Shown in pieces: positions 46,507-56,083 of a stretch of 64,000 bases of DNA. The notes beneath the pieces are model-generated. The model made no database searches. It worked only from the letters and a program-made list of their open reading frames with translations, and was not told the origin of the DNA. This DNA comes from a gamma proteobacterium symbiont of Stewartia floridana (GTDB taxonomy: Bacteria; Pseudomonadota; Gammaproteobacteria; Chromatiales; Chromatiaceae), in NCBI GenBank assembly GCA_003676145.1, contig NAUB01000034.1, positions 26,484-90,483 on the forward strand. The letters run 5' to 3'. Each line of letters starts with the position of its first letter. Position 1 is the stretch's first letter. A program made the translations under genes and the position numbers.

Positions 46507-47288
46507 CCCATCCGCTCGAGCCACTCCCGCCAGAGATGGTGAAGCGGCTTGGAAACGGCTGCAACCGCCGCCTGTTTTTCCAGGCTGAGATTGACTTCAG
46601 GGGAGGAAAATGTGCCTCCCGCTTCAGCGAATATCAACCGCCCTGCGGCATAGTCCCAGAGAGACTGCCCGCCATGGTGATAGATCTGCCCTCGAGCCGC
46701 AGCCAGCCAACACCAATCCAGTGCCACCGAGCCGAGACTTCGCTGTGAACGGAACGGGGGCTCAACCGCCAGGGCCGTCGCAAGGGTTGGTGAGAGCCGC
46801 TTGAAATCGACCACTGCGATACATTCGTCAAGCGCGCTTTCAGACGGATTCAGCTCTAACCTTGCATCATTCAGCCAGGCCCCTTCACCCTGCGCTGCAC
46901 TGAAACACTCATCTCGCATAGGGTCATAGACAACCCCCTGGACGACCTGGCCGGACCGCACCAATGCAAGGGAGACACTGAAGTGAGGAAAGCCAGCGGC
47001 AAAGTTGGCGGTACCATCCAAAGGATCAAGTACCCACAGGCCGGAATCGCTGTTTTGCAACAGTTGATGATGTTGCTCCGGTGTCATCTCTTCACCCAGC
47101 AGCGGGATATCCGGCCACGCCTGCTTCAGGGCATCCGTCAGCCACTGCTGACAGCCCAGGTCGGCTGCGGTGATGAGCGTACCGTCGAGCTTCTTTTCAG
47201 AATCGGTCTGCTGAAATCTCGACCTGACCTCTTTGACAGCGGCCTGCTTTACCAATTGGGTCAGTTGTTGAAGTTGGGGCGGTTGCAT
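46503..47288 (-). CDS. Inositol monophosphatase-family (IMPase/CysQ-like) phosphatase
   Basis: A 261-residue metal-dependent phosphatase. The metal-binding DPLDGTANFAAGFP motif, the upstream EEMTPEQ, and GGQSLWDYAAGRLIFAEAGG at the end are all present. Members hydrolyse inositol phosphates, PAP or fructose-1,6-bisphosphate; the closest type (SuhB, CysQ or other) cannot be decided here. Convergent with mltF and 50 bases downstream of pldA. Confidence 0.88.
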   Translation of the reverse strand: MQPPQLQQLTQLVKQAAVKEVRSRFQQTDSEKKLDGTLITAADLGCQQWLTDALKQAWPDIPLLGEEMTPEQHHQLLQNSDSGLWVLDPLDGTANFAAGFPHFSVSLALVRSGQVVQGVVYDPMRDECFSAAQGEGAWLNDARLELNPSESALDECIAVVDFKRLSPTLATALAVEPPFRSQRSLGSVALDWCWLAAARGQIYHHGGQSLWDYAAGRLIFAEAGGTFSSPEVNLSLEKQAAVAAVSKPLHHLWREWLERMG

Positions 47289-47338
47289 CAGCGTATGCTT
47301 TTCGTTCGGATTGTTGTTGAGCGGTCAAACAGAACCCA

Positions 47339-48388
47339 TCATAGCCAGTCGGTCAACTGCAGACCGAAACCCAGACGATGACTCTTGGCATCGAAATCGA
47401 TCAGGCTCTCACCATAACCGTTGAAGTATTGTAAGTAGCCCCGCCAACGGCCGTAAAGGGGAAAACTCCAGTCGAGTTTTACGGTATCCCTGCCGTCACC
47501 GTCAAACAGATTTCTTAGCATCAGGCTGAAGGTCTGCTGTTGTTTCTTATACAGACCATGGATCTCATATCGACCCAGGTAATCATCAATATGGGGATTA
47601 TCGTCGTTATCTTCCGGGATTCGATACCAGGACTTGAGTCCTAACAGGAAATTCCGCTTCTCAAACTTCAGGTCGGCATAGAGACGATTCCAGCTGCGGG
47701 ATAGAAAACCACCCTGTCCATTCGATTGATGAACCACACCAAACTGCATCAGCGCATTGCGCCACCCATCCAGTTGCCATTCGTCCGGCCACATATCCGG
47801 CACCACCAGGAACAGTTCAGGCTCATGATTGGTCTCCCGGAAGGGCGATGAGATATCCCGGTTGTAGGCCTGCCAGAAGGAGAGATTGGTATAGGCGGCA
47901 TAGAGATCCACATCACTGCCAAACAACCCTTCGACCACCGGCATTTTATAGCTGAGCTGAAATTTTATCTCCCAGCGGTCAAAATCGGACTCAGGGATGT
48001 TGTATACCTGAAAATTCGGCTCCGCATTGTAGGATGCCAGAAGCACATAATTCTGCTTATGCGGGGAGATCACAAATGGATTCTGGCGGGTCGCCTTTTC
48101 AGCATCACGTCGATTGGCGATCATCGAACCGATCTCCGGCTGCTCACTCTCAGCCTCCTCATCCAACTCCCCTTCTGTCGCCGCTCGCTCAGCCAACTCC
48201 AGATCGCATTGTGCCTTGATATCCGCAACCGTTTGAGTCGCAGCCGCCTGATCCAATTGGCGCAACAGACAGCGCTGGTAATCTGTCAGGGGCTGTGCAG
48301 ACAATGAGAAGGAGAGAGATAACGCGAATAACAGACAGATGAGCTGGAGTGGCCTGACTGAGGCAAAAGAGAGTTCTATCGATTTCAT
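47339..48388 (-). CDS. pldA: Outer-membrane phospholipase A (OMPLA)
   Basis: A 349-residue outer-membrane barrel. Signal peptide (about 1-31), a linker rich in Glu and Ala (about 60-105) that is longer than in E. coli, then the barrel. The catalytic residues are His220, Ser222 and Asn234 in HQSNGQGGFLSRSWNR, with the spacing of E. coli His142/Ser144/Asn156. It hydrolyses phospholipids that reach the outer leaflet. Its start overlaps the tadA stop by four bases. Confidence 0.93.
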   Translation of the reverse strand: MKSIELSFASVRPLQLICLLFALSLSFSLSAQPLTDYQRCLLRQLDQAAATQTVADIKAQCDLELAERAATEGELDEEAESEQPEIGSMIANRRDAEKATRQNPFVISPHKQNYVLLASYNAEPNFQVYNIPESDFDRWEIKFQLSYKMPVVEGLFGSDVDLYAAYTNLSFWQAYNRDISSPFRETNHEPELFLVVPDMWPDEWQLDGWRNALMQFGVVHQSNGQGGFLSRSWNRLYADLKFEKRNFLLGLKSWYRIPEDNDDNPHIDDYLGRYEIHGLYKKQQQTFSLMLRNLFDGDGRDTVKLDWSFPLYGRWRGYLQYFNGYGESLIDFDAKSHRLGFGLQLTDWL

Positions 48389-48864
48389 GCTTTTGATTTA
48401 ATGCGTTTACGCCTGAAAAAGTCCTGCAACAGCTTGGCACTCTGCTCCATCATCAAACCACCTTCCACCTCGACACGGTGATTGAATCGACCGTCCGTAG
48501 GTAACAGGTCGAAGACACTGCCAGCTGCGCCACCTTTAGGATCTGGCGCGCCATACACCACCCGCTTGACCCTGGCATGGACAATCGCACCGGCACACAT
48601 GGGACAGGGCTCAAGGGTGACATACAAAGTGCTATCCGGAAGGCGGTAGTTCTGCTCCTTTTCCGCAGCGTCCCTCAATGCCACAATCTCGGCATGCGCG
48701 GTAGGATCATGACCACCAATAGGCTGATTCCAACCCTCACCAACCAATTTTCCCTGCCTGACCACGACAGCCCCAACCGGTACCTCACCCAGCTGCTCAG
48801 CCCTTGCCGCTAGCATCAGGGCGTGCTGCATGAAAAGCTCATCATGCTCGTCTTCTGCTGACAT
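48385..48864 (-). CDS. tadA: tRNA-specific adenosine deaminase TadA
   Basis: A 159-residue deaminase. The zinc site is HAEIVALRDA and PCPMCAGAIVHARVKRVVYG. FMQHALMLAARAEQLGEVPVGAVVV is the family N-terminus. It converts A34 to inosine in tRNA-Arg(ACG). It is the first gene of the tadA-pldA pair. Confidence 0.95.
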   Translation of the reverse strand: MSAEDEHDELFMQHALMLAARAEQLGEVPVGAVVVRQGKLVGEGWNQPIGGHDPTAHAEIVALRDAAEKEQNYRLPDSTLYVTLEPCPMCAGAIVHARVKRVVYGAPDPKGGAAGSVFDLLPTDGRFNHRVEVEGGLMMEQSAKLLQDFFRRKRIKSKA

Positions 48865-49299
48865 GAATTACGTCTTTTTACTCAGGCCTGTCGATACTAA
48901 CTCAGGTTGAAATCTGTAGAGAGAAAGTCCGTTCCGGGTTAGATGCGGTGGCATTCATCGGCGTCATTTCTGCAAATAGTACCACTTTACCTATTGTTAT
49001 CCATCAAATAATACGTGAATTTAATTCACACCGCTATTGGATCACCGAAATCAGAGCAATTCATCCGTTGATTTCCGTGCTAACCGATGGTTATTTAACA
49101 CTTCTATTTCGACTACCAAATATTATACTTAGTAAGTGCGGTGACTGCGGCCAGCCTATTCAGGAGTTCAATCAGGATTGCCATTCATCGAATGTTGCCA
49201 CAAGCAACCATGCAGGTTGAAATCTAGCCGGCAGGCATGGACTATAGAGGTTTTCAACCCAGGGAAGAAGTAAACTTCAAATACTGGATTTACTACCTG
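48865..49299. other. Intergenic region upstream of the binding-protein gene
   Basis: About 435 bases, divergent promoters for tadA and the binding protein. An open frame at 48948-49220 has no coding character. No repeat or hairpin of note. Confidence 0.45.
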
Positions 49300-50106
49300 A
49301 TGAGAAAAAGCACCATTATCGTCCTAAGCTTGATTGTGATTTCGATCCTCTCAGCCTATGTCATCACTCAACCCGGCCTCTCACCCGAGAAACCCCTCCC
49401 CAGGAAAGAGCTGCTCGTCTACTGCGGTATCACGATGATTCAACCGATGTCGGAAATCGCATCGATTCTGGAAAAACGGGAGAATATCAAGATTTCCATC
49501 ATTAAGGGCGGCTCTGGCAATCTGCTCAGATCAATCAAGTTCAATCGTTTGGGGGATCTCTATCTACCCGGCTCTGAATCCTACATCCAACAAGCCATGG
49601 AAAACGACCTGATTGAAGATTCAACCCATATCGGCTACAACAAGGCGGCTATCATGGTTCGCCAAGGCAACCCGAAGAACATACCAGCTGAGGTGACAAC
49701 CCTGCTGGACCCGGATTTGTACATTGTGATCGGCAATCCGGATACTGGAAGCATCGGCAAAGAGACGAAAAAAATACTCACGACTGCTGGAATATTCAAT
49801 CAAGCGATGCAAAACGCGAGGGAATTGACAACTGACTCCAAACGTCTGGTTGAAGTACTGAAGAAGGGTGAAGCCGACCTGGTGATCAACTGGTATGCAA
49901 CCGCCACATGGCCGGAAAATTCAGAGCAGATTGACGCCCTGCCCATCGATGAAAAATATGCGGTAAAGAAAAAACTGGTGCTAGGTCTGCTGAAAACATC
50001 AAAATACCCCGAACTCGCCAGAAAATTCATGGACTATGCCTCCTCTGACACAGGCCGAAGCATTTTCGAGCGCTACGGGCTCTATAGTGTTGATCAGAAT
50101 ATCTAA
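49300..50106 (+). CDS. Periplasmic solute-binding protein (ModA/PstS-like fold)
   Basis: A 268-residue protein starting at ATG 49300, where the hydrophobic segment RKSTIIVLSLIVISILSAYVIT begins. It keeps no obvious signal-peptidase site, so it may stay anchored in the inner membrane. ELLVYCGITMIQPMSEIASILE, KGGSGNLLRSIK and the ending KFMDYASSDTGRSIFERYG match extracellular molybdate/tungstate/phosphate-type binding proteins. No ABC permease is near; instead a GGDEF-EAL protein gene begins six bases later. It is probably a sensor subunit for that protein (inference). Confidence 0.8.
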   Translation: MRKSTIIVLSLIVISILSAYVITQPGLSPEKPLPRKELLVYCGITMIQPMSEIASILEKRENIKISIIKGGSGNLLRSIKFNRLGDLYLPGSESYIQQAMENDLIEDSTHIGYNKAAIMVRQGNPKNIPAEVTTLLDPDLYIVIGNPDTGSIGKETKKILTTAGIFNQAMQNARELTTDSKRLVEVLKKGEADLVINWYATATWPENSEQIDALPIDEKYAVKKKLVLGLLKTSKYPELARKFMDYASSDTGRSIFERYGLYSVDQNI

Positions 50107-50112
50107 AGCAGC

Positions 50113-52944
50113 ATGCCACAGCTAACCGAACATCCCATCCAAAGACAGATCATCGGCCTGGCGCTCTCCATATTCGCCATAGTCGTGGTGTTGGTTGGCA
50201 TTCATACTGGCTTTCGAAGCAAAGCCAACCAAATCGAAAGTCAACTCGACAACCAAAAAGCACGTCAGGAGATCGGCCTGTCGATCTATCAACGGCTGTT
50301 TTCTGCAAAAGCCTCGGTGTTTAAACTCAGCACACTGGATAACCGTCTTGAGCTGGAAATCGTAAAAAAGCGCTTCGACGACAACCTGATGATAATCAAG
50401 GAAGGGCTTGCCATACTGCACAACGGCGGTGTTTTCAAAGACCAGATTGCAACCAATATTCCCGGCCAGAACTCCATGAATCTGGTTGCCAATTACTACC
50501 TGCCTGAGTCAGAGGGGTATGTTCTTGAAGTACTCGAATTGGGACCGGCGATTCATAATCTGGATGAACAAGCACAGCTTCTCTACCAATTGATAAAATC
50601 GAGAATTGAGCTGTTCCCAAACGAACCCGCAGATTTGCAGGTGCGCATTCTTAATTTGATTAAGACCATAAATACCATACTGCAGAGAACGCAGGAAAAT
50701 GCCGCCCGAATACTCTATGACAGCCAGGAGAATATCTCCCATCTGTCCGTCGAATACAAAGAGAGTGAGAGTCTTTACGACAGCTTCCGCTTACCCGTAG
50801 TGGTCATCGCGCTGGGACTGTCCGCCTACCTGCTGCTTGTCACGTTAACCAGGGTCGGAAAGGTCATTGAGAACCGCAAACAGGCCGAGGATCAGTTACA
50901 GCTGCTGCTCGATACGACTGTGGAAGGCATATTCGGGGTGGACAACCAGGGAATCACCACTTTCGTCAATCCTTCTGCTTCACGTATGCTCGGCTATAGT
51001 CCGGAAGAGCTGATCAACCGTGGCAACCATCAATTGATCCACCACACCCGCAGCGATGGATCCCCCTACCCAGCCTCCGAGTGCTGCATGCTTGAAGTAT
51101 TGAAAGGTGGAACGGTTCATACCGTTGATGATGAGTTGTTCTGGCGCAAGGATGGCACCTCCTTCCCGGTGGAATATTCCAGCAAACCGATCCACCGTAA
51201 GGGTAAAATCGTTGGGGCGGTTGTCAATTTCCGTGACATCAGCGATCGAAAACAGGCGGAAAAACGCATTCGAACCCTGCTTCAAGCGATCGAGCAGAGC
51301 CCGGTTTCAGTTGTCATGACCGATACCAACGGTGACATCGAATATGTCAACCGTGCATTCGAAATCACCACCGGCTATGAAAGCCATGAAGTGCTGGGTA
51401 AAAACCCTCGTATCCTCAAATCAGATAACACACCAGCAGAGTACTTCAAGGAGCTTTGGCAGGCAATTGGATCAGGTCACTCCTGGCGTGGTGAACTGCA
51501 GAACCGCAAAAAGAATGGCGACCTATTCTGGGAACGGGCCTACATCGCACCGGTGGTGGATGAAACGGGATCAACCAGTCACTACCTGGCCGTCAAAGAG
51601 GATATCAGCCTGCAGAAACAGCAGGAAGAAAAGATCCTGCATCAAGCCAATTATGACAGCCTGACGAACCTGCCCAATCGTTTTCTTACACTTGACCGAC
51701 TCTCTCAGATCATCAAGGAGGCACAGAGAAACGAGCACATGGCTGCCGTGCTCTTTCTCGACCTGGATGACTTCAAGAAGGTCAATGACTCCATGAGTCA
51801 CGAGACAGGGGATAAGTTACTGATCCAGGCAGCCAAGCGATTGAAAGAGTCTGTGCGCATTGACGATACGGTCTCTCGTCTGGGCGGGGATGAGTTCATC
51901 ATACTGCTGGGCAGCCTGCATACTGAAAAAGAGGTACTGCCAATTGCAGAAAAAATACTCAATTGCTTCACGCCACCTTTCGTTCTGGATGGACGCGAGC
52001 TGATACTCACCGCCAGCATCGGCATCTCAATCTATCCAAGCGACGGGGACAACCCGGCAGAACTACTACGCAATGCTGATACGGCCATGTATCAATCCAA
52101 AGAACAGGGAAGAAACACTTTTAACTTCTTTACTCATGAGATGAATAAAGGAATATCAAGACGATTACAGGTTGAAGAGCAGTTGCATGGCGCACTGGAG
52201 AGAAATGAGTTTCAACTCTACTATCAACCGATACTCGACATTGCCAAACGTGAAGTCATTGGCGCCGAATCCCTGCTAAGATGGAACAATGCTGTCCTGG
52301 GCGAAGTCAGGCCGGACGAGTTCATTCCAATCACGGAACAGACCGGTCAGATCATACCCTTAGGCCAATTTGTGATTGAACAGGCTCTGTGTATGACAGC
52401 ACAGTGGCAAAATCAATTTGGCAAACCATTTAAAGTGGCCATCAATATCTCACCCAGACAGTTCAGGGATCCCAACCTGGTAAAACAGATCAAAGCGGCA
52501 TTGGCTCAATGCAGCATCCCCAGCAATTCTATTGTTCTGGAGATCACAGAGGGTGTCTTAATGAGTGGTCACACCTATATCGATGATGCCCTGTCTGAGT
52601 TAAACAATCTTGGCGTGACCATTACCATGGATGATTTCGGCACCGGATACTCTTCCCTGAGTTATCTGCGCCGATACCCATTCGGCAATCTGAAGATCGA
52701 TCGCAGCTTTATCAATGACATCACCATCGATCCAGCTGACAGGGAACTTGTAAATGCCACCATTGCCATGGCTCATGGACTGGGAATCACCGTGGTCGCA
52801 GAAGGGGTTGAGACAGAGGAGCAACTGAACTATCTGCAACAACAGGGTTGCGATATGGCCCAGGGGTATCTATTCAGCAAACCCATACCTGTGGATGAGA
52901 TGCAGCGACTGTTGCATAAAGAACAGAAACTGACTACCGCTTGA
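50113..52944 (+). CDS. Membrane PAS-PAS-GGDEF-EAL c-di-GMP enzyme
   Basis: A 943-residue protein. Two membrane helices (about 11-33 and 226-248) bracket a periplasmic helical domain. PAS (262-380), PAS (385-500), GGDEF (510-675, RLGGDEF at 589-595 with the RxxD site at 582-585) and EAL (685-935) follow. The EAL retains the catalytic set: ESLLRW, NISPRQF, EITEGV, DDFGTGYSSLSYLR, KIDRSF and EGVETEEQ. It can thus both make and break c-di-GMP in principle. It lies six bases after the binding-protein gene and shares with the giant receptor at 17696 the PAS motif WRKDG(T/S)SFPVEY. Confidence 0.92.
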   Translation: MPQLTEHPIQRQIIGLALSIFAIVVVLVGIHTGFRSKANQIESQLDNQKARQEIGLSIYQRLFSAKASVFKLSTLDNRLELEIVKKRFDDNLMIIKEGLAILHNGGVFKDQIATNIPGQNSMNLVANYYLPESEGYVLEVLELGPAIHNLDEQAQLLYQLIKSRIELFPNEPADLQVRILNLIKTINTILQRTQENAARILYDSQENISHLSVEYKESESLYDSFRLPVVVIALGLSAYLLLVTLTRVGKVIENRKQAEDQLQLLLDTTVEGIFGVDNQGITTFVNPSASRMLGYSPEELINRGNHQLIHHTRSDGSPYPASECCMLEVLKGGTVHTVDDELFWRKDGTSFPVEYSSKPIHRKGKIVGAVVNFRDISDRKQAEKRIRTLLQAIEQSPVSVVMTDTNGDIEYVNRAFEITTGYESHEVLGKNPRILKSDNTPAEYFKELWQAIGSGHSWRGELQNRKKNGDLFWERAYIAPVVDETGSTSHYLAVKEDISLQKQQEEKILHQANYDSLTNLPNRFLTLDRLSQIIKEAQRNEHMAAVLFLDLDDFKKVNDSMSHETGDKLLIQAAKRLKESVRIDDTVSRLGGDEFIILLGSLHTEKEVLPIAEKILNCFTPPFVLDGRELILTASIGISIYPSDGDNPAELLRNADTAMYQSKEQGRNTFNFFTHEMNKGISRRLQVEEQLHGALERNEFQLYYQPILDIAKREVIGAESLLRWNNAVLGEVRPDEFIPITEQTGQIIPLGQFVIEQALCMTAQWQNQFGKPFKVAINISPRQFRDPNLVKQIKAALAQCSIPSNSIVLEITEGVLMSGHTYIDDALSELNNLGVTITMDDFGTGYSSLSYLRRYPFGNLKIDRSFINDITIDPADRELVNATIAMAHGLGITVVAEGVETEEQLNYLQQQGCDMAQGYLFSKPIPVDEMQRLLHKEQKLTTA

Positions 52945-53227
52945 ACTCAAAAGCAGACAAATTTCACAAAATCAAATTCTTCAGGCCGGCTAATCCAGCT
53001 ATGCTGTGGTAACAGCCAAGCAATTTCGGTAATTATATTTCACTCACTGACGCACCACACTTAAGCACTCCTTTCCATCCTTGAATTATTTCAAAGTGTG
53101 AGCGGCATGACCGAGGAGTCTCAGACATATGGATTGTGGCATCACCATAAAAACCAAACAATCAGAGACACTCAATCTGAACGCCAAGCTATCGGAATCG
53201 GCAACAGACTGAAAAAGGAGACCAGCC

Positions 53228-54730
53228 ATGACGGAGAAAAACTGTTCTGGTGTCATAGACACTGTACTGACTTCAAATATTTCTGAGAGCGATCAAACAG
53301 TGACGGTCGCCTCGTCATCAGGTTTTCCCACATTGGATACAGGTGACTGGTTCTGGGCTAGAATCCTACGACTTGAAGACGGCATCGATGAGCTTGTAAA
53401 AGTCACCGACATCTCAGGCGTCAGCTGGAACATTGAACGTGCAGCCACCGCCTACGCCTTCAATACAGGCGACACAATCACACTATGCAAAGGTGATGCA
53501 GGTAAGATTGGTGTACTGGGGGCATCTGAGATTGTCTTCCCCTGGTTCGAAACCTGGTCTGCCCTGGCACAACGTGCGTTTGACGCCGAGGGTGTTGATG
53601 TGGATATACGCCATACAGGATCCGGTGCACTTACCCATTTCACAGCATTGAACGGCATCGATCCAGAGACCGGCAAGAGCCATGTGGAGATTACCAACTC
53701 CATGAATCTGGACGTCATCGTTGTGGAGCTGGGCATTACCGACGCCATACTGAATATCGACAACAGATCCACATCTCAACTGATCATGGATGCACAAGCC
53801 CTCTATGGGGCACTGCGCACAGGCAGCCCGGATGCAGTCATCATCTACTCAAGACAGATACCCTATGATGAAGTTCAACATGGCGGCAAAGCCGAATCCG
53901 AAATCAAAAAGAAGTACTGTATTCCCCATCTGCACTCCACCAGCACGATGCCGGGTGAGACTGGCTTGTATACCTCTGAAACCAATGAGCTGGAAAAGAT
54001 CATTGATCCATCGATGCAGGATCGATTAAGGGATTGGAAAGCATTGGATGCAGCGTGCCGGAATCTAGCGGATGTGGTCGTACACACCGATTATTTCAGG
54101 CCCGCCCGACTTGGCCTGTTATCCCATGACCGCCTGCATCTCTCCTCACTCGGGCACCTCTTCTTCCTCAGTGATATGTGGAAGGTCTTCAAGTCAGACG
54201 CAACCCTGGCATCACGGATTCCGCAGCTTGACAACATCAGGAACCTGGGCAACTTCACTGATCTTTCCATCACCTGGGAGAGCGCCGTCAAACCTGATGC
54301 GCTGGGTGATGGATACCTCATAGATCCCGAATGGCTGGATGGTTTTGAATATCCCATGTGGCTCAACGTCAGAGATTATGCTCGAGTTGCCAGTTATCCG
54401 GAATACTGGGGAAACCAACAGCGACCCGCCATATCCATTTCGGACAGGGTGGTACGCAACAACGGCGAAGTGTTTATCGTCATGCTCAGTAATGCCTGGC
54501 CCAGTCAACCTGTGGCGTCAAAACTCTGGCCCGCAGAAAATGACGAACCCGCATTTTTTGATGAATACACGCCACCAAAAACCACCTCCGGCACTGGTGA
54601 CATGCTGGAGGCATACAGCCCACCATCAGGCATAATTCCACCCGGCGACTACTTCATCAAATATCGAGTCGGTCCTGATGTGTTCGGTCCCTTTCCAATT
54701 GCTATCTTCGACAAGTACCCCTGGGAATAG
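53228..54730 (+). CDS. SGNH-hydrolase-like protein with a phage-tail-like N-terminal domain
   Basis: A 500-residue protein. Residues 12-88 (QTVTVASSSGFPTLDTGDWF..VTDISGVSWNIERAATAYAFNTGDTITL) match the small beta domain common in phage tail and baseplate proteins. Residues about 95-325 carry SGNH-like blocks: GAS (98-100) with candidate nucleophile Ser100, GITD (169-172) and DRLH (301-304). The C-terminal 325-500 is a beta-rich region without a recognised family. The serine-hydrolase assignment is inference from these blocks. The gene stands alone, between a GGDEF-EAL gene and a secreted-protein gene, with no other phage genes in the window. Confidence 0.65.
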   Translation: MTEKNCSGVIDTVLTSNISESDQTVTVASSSGFPTLDTGDWFWARILRLEDGIDELVKVTDISGVSWNIERAATAYAFNTGDTITLCKGDAGKIGVLGASEIVFPWFETWSALAQRAFDAEGVDVDIRHTGSGALTHFTALNGIDPETGKSHVEITNSMNLDVIVVELGITDAILNIDNRSTSQLIMDAQALYGALRTGSPDAVIIYSRQIPYDEVQHGGKAESEIKKKYCIPHLHSTSTMPGETGLYTSETNELEKIIDPSMQDRLRDWKALDAACRNLADVVVHTDYFRPARLGLLSHDRLHLSSLGHLFFLSDMWKVFKSDATLASRIPQLDNIRNLGNFTDLSITWESAVKPDALGDGYLIDPEWLDGFEYPMWLNVRDYARVASYPEYWGNQQRPAISISDRVVRNNGEVFIVMLSNAWPSQPVASKLWPAENDEPAFFDEYTPPKTTSGTGDMLEAYSPPSGIIPPGDYFIKYRVGPDVFGPFPIAIFDKYPWE

Positions 54731-54735
54731 ACCCG

Positions 54736-54775
54736 ATTGGCAGGATAGGGTTGGGAGCAACACTATCCTGCCAAT
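54736..54775 (+). terminator. Stem-loop after the SGNH-like gene
   Basis: ATTGGCAGGATAG (54736-54748) pairs perfectly with CTATCCTGCCAAT (54763-54775). A 14-base loop and no T tract, but it begins five bases after the stop codon. Confidence 0.65.
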
Positions 54776-54819
54776 ATTGGTAATCAGGGCCTTGATTAAC
54801 GCTTGCCTGGCACCACGGG

Positions 54820-55016
54820 TTAGATCGGCTCAATATTAGGACCTGCCAGCCAATACCAATCCATGGGTAAAGCTCCACGCGGCACATTCCTGTGCAGCCT
54901 CAATTCAGATACGCCCGCCGGAACTGATCCACTCACCACGATGTGATTTGCACCCACAGCGGCGTTTGTCTGATTTATTCCGGATCTTATCGTACTTGGA
55001 ACCGCGAACTTTTTTG
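54820..55016 (-). pseudogene. Frameshifted C-terminal continuation of the secreted protein at 54905-55564
   Basis: In the adjacent minus-strand frame an open stretch ends at 54820 and reads AVPSTIRSGINQTNAAVG, HIVVSGSVPAGVSELRL and LPMDWYWLAGPNIEPI. This is more protein-like than the Lys/Arg/Cys-rich tail of the annotated frame. The two frames meet at A runs on the minus strand (55010-55015, and 55026-55030), typical slip points. It is either a real frameshift, a programmed shift or a sequencing error. Confidence 0.55.
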
Positions 55017-55564
55017 CAGTGACACTTTTTCGGCACCGGAAACAGATGGATATCATTACCCAGATCAAATCCGTAACCCGGGGTGATATTCAATCGCCGG
55101 ATAACCAGCTCAGGCGCCAAATCATAGCTGGGTGTCGCATCCAGCCAGGAGGCCCAGTCATAGTCTCCACCCGCACCATCATTGAACTGCATCAATCCAT
55201 GATCCTGCAGAATCTCCAGCTCCTCCGTATAGAACTGTCGATCGCCTGGCGTCTGATTCAACCAGATATTCAGACGGCCATTTGCTCCTGCATAGACTCC
55301 CATCCCCTCCACTTCCACAAGGTAGGTATAGATCGGAAAAAAACCTACCGCATCGAACCAGGTTGCATAATCCGGTGGCACACCAATTGACTCAACCATC
55401 CGATCTTCCAGATACAGACTGACCCGAATGCAGCGTTTTTCCCCATCGAACCCGACAACTTCGCCCTGGCCGACATACTCTACCGGGGCTGCAGATACCG
55501 CAAGGGAGGTCATGGTAACGATACACAGCACAACAGACTTGAATAACAGTTCCAGTTTTTTCAT
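54905..55564 (-). CDS. Secreted protein of unknown function, probably frameshifted at its C-terminus
   Basis: As written, 219 residues from ATG 55564, which has AGGAG six bases upstream. Signal peptide MKKLELLFKSVVLCIVTMTSLAVSA, then a beta-rich body (about 26-170: GQGEVVGFDGEKRCIRVSLYLEDRM, VEVEGMGVYAGANGRLNIWLN). After about residue 177 the frame turns into the unusual tail VPKKCHCKK..RRCGCKSHRGEW. The neighbouring frame continues with more ordinary protein for about 60 further residues (to 54820), so the tail is probably an artefact of a frameshift. The family is not recognised. The open frame extends upstream to 55615 without a ribosome-binding site. Confidence 0.65.
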   Translation of the reverse strand: MKKLELLFKSVVLCIVTMTSLAVSAAPVEYVGQGEVVGFDGEKRCIRVSLYLEDRMVESIGVPPDYATWFDAVGFFPIYTYLVEVEGMGVYAGANGRLNIWLNQTPGDRQFYTEELEILQDHGLMQFNDGAGGDYDWASWLDATPSYDLAPELVIRRLNITPGYGFDLGNDIHLFPVPKKCHCKKVRGSKYDKIRNKSDKRRCGCKSHRGEWISSGGRI

Positions 55565-56083
55565 TTGCTTCTCCTCTTCCACTGAATGAGATAAATAGCA
55601 GCTCAAGACAACCAATTAACAATGAGTTGCATCTTCCGGCGCACACCCTGCTCAACCAGTCAGAGAGAACGCCTGATCTATACCTTAATATCAGGCTGAT
55701 CAATCCATTGATCACTATTAACGCTACAACTGTTAATTTTTCACTTGTATTGATGGCAACGGCATCCACCAATTCAACTCTTCTCACACAGACCATCCTC
55801 TCCATAGCGGACCATACCTCGCACCATCCATCACGAGTCGCCCAAGGAGATAGGATCTCGACTTGGCAACCATCTCGTTCGAAAACAAGCCAACAACCCC
55901 CTTCATCAGCAGGTTAATCTAACCTTGCCTCTCCATTCCTGCTAATCTTCTGACTTGAACTTACTTAAAACCCGCCAGCGATCTTGAATATCAACTTCTT
56001 TCCAGGGTCTGTTGACGGGACGCCCAACAGACAAGCCACAAACACCATTGGGCAACCATTTGCGATATCGGAGGAGAATCACA
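55565..56083. other. Intergenic region before the TRAP operon
   Basis: About 520 bases. Open frames here look spurious. AGGGTCTGTTGAC near 56006 is a diverged relative of the AGGGCCTGTTAAC half-site. CGGAGGAG ahead of ATG 56084 serves dctP. Confidence 0.45.

Noticed and set aside
48948..49220. Open frame of 90 codons in the tadA/binding-protein gap
   Set aside because: No ribosome-binding site, no family resemblance and composition like the surrounding non-coding DNA.
53098..53286. Small open frame ahead of the SGNH-like gene
   Set aside because: It overlaps the real start in another frame and shows no coding character.
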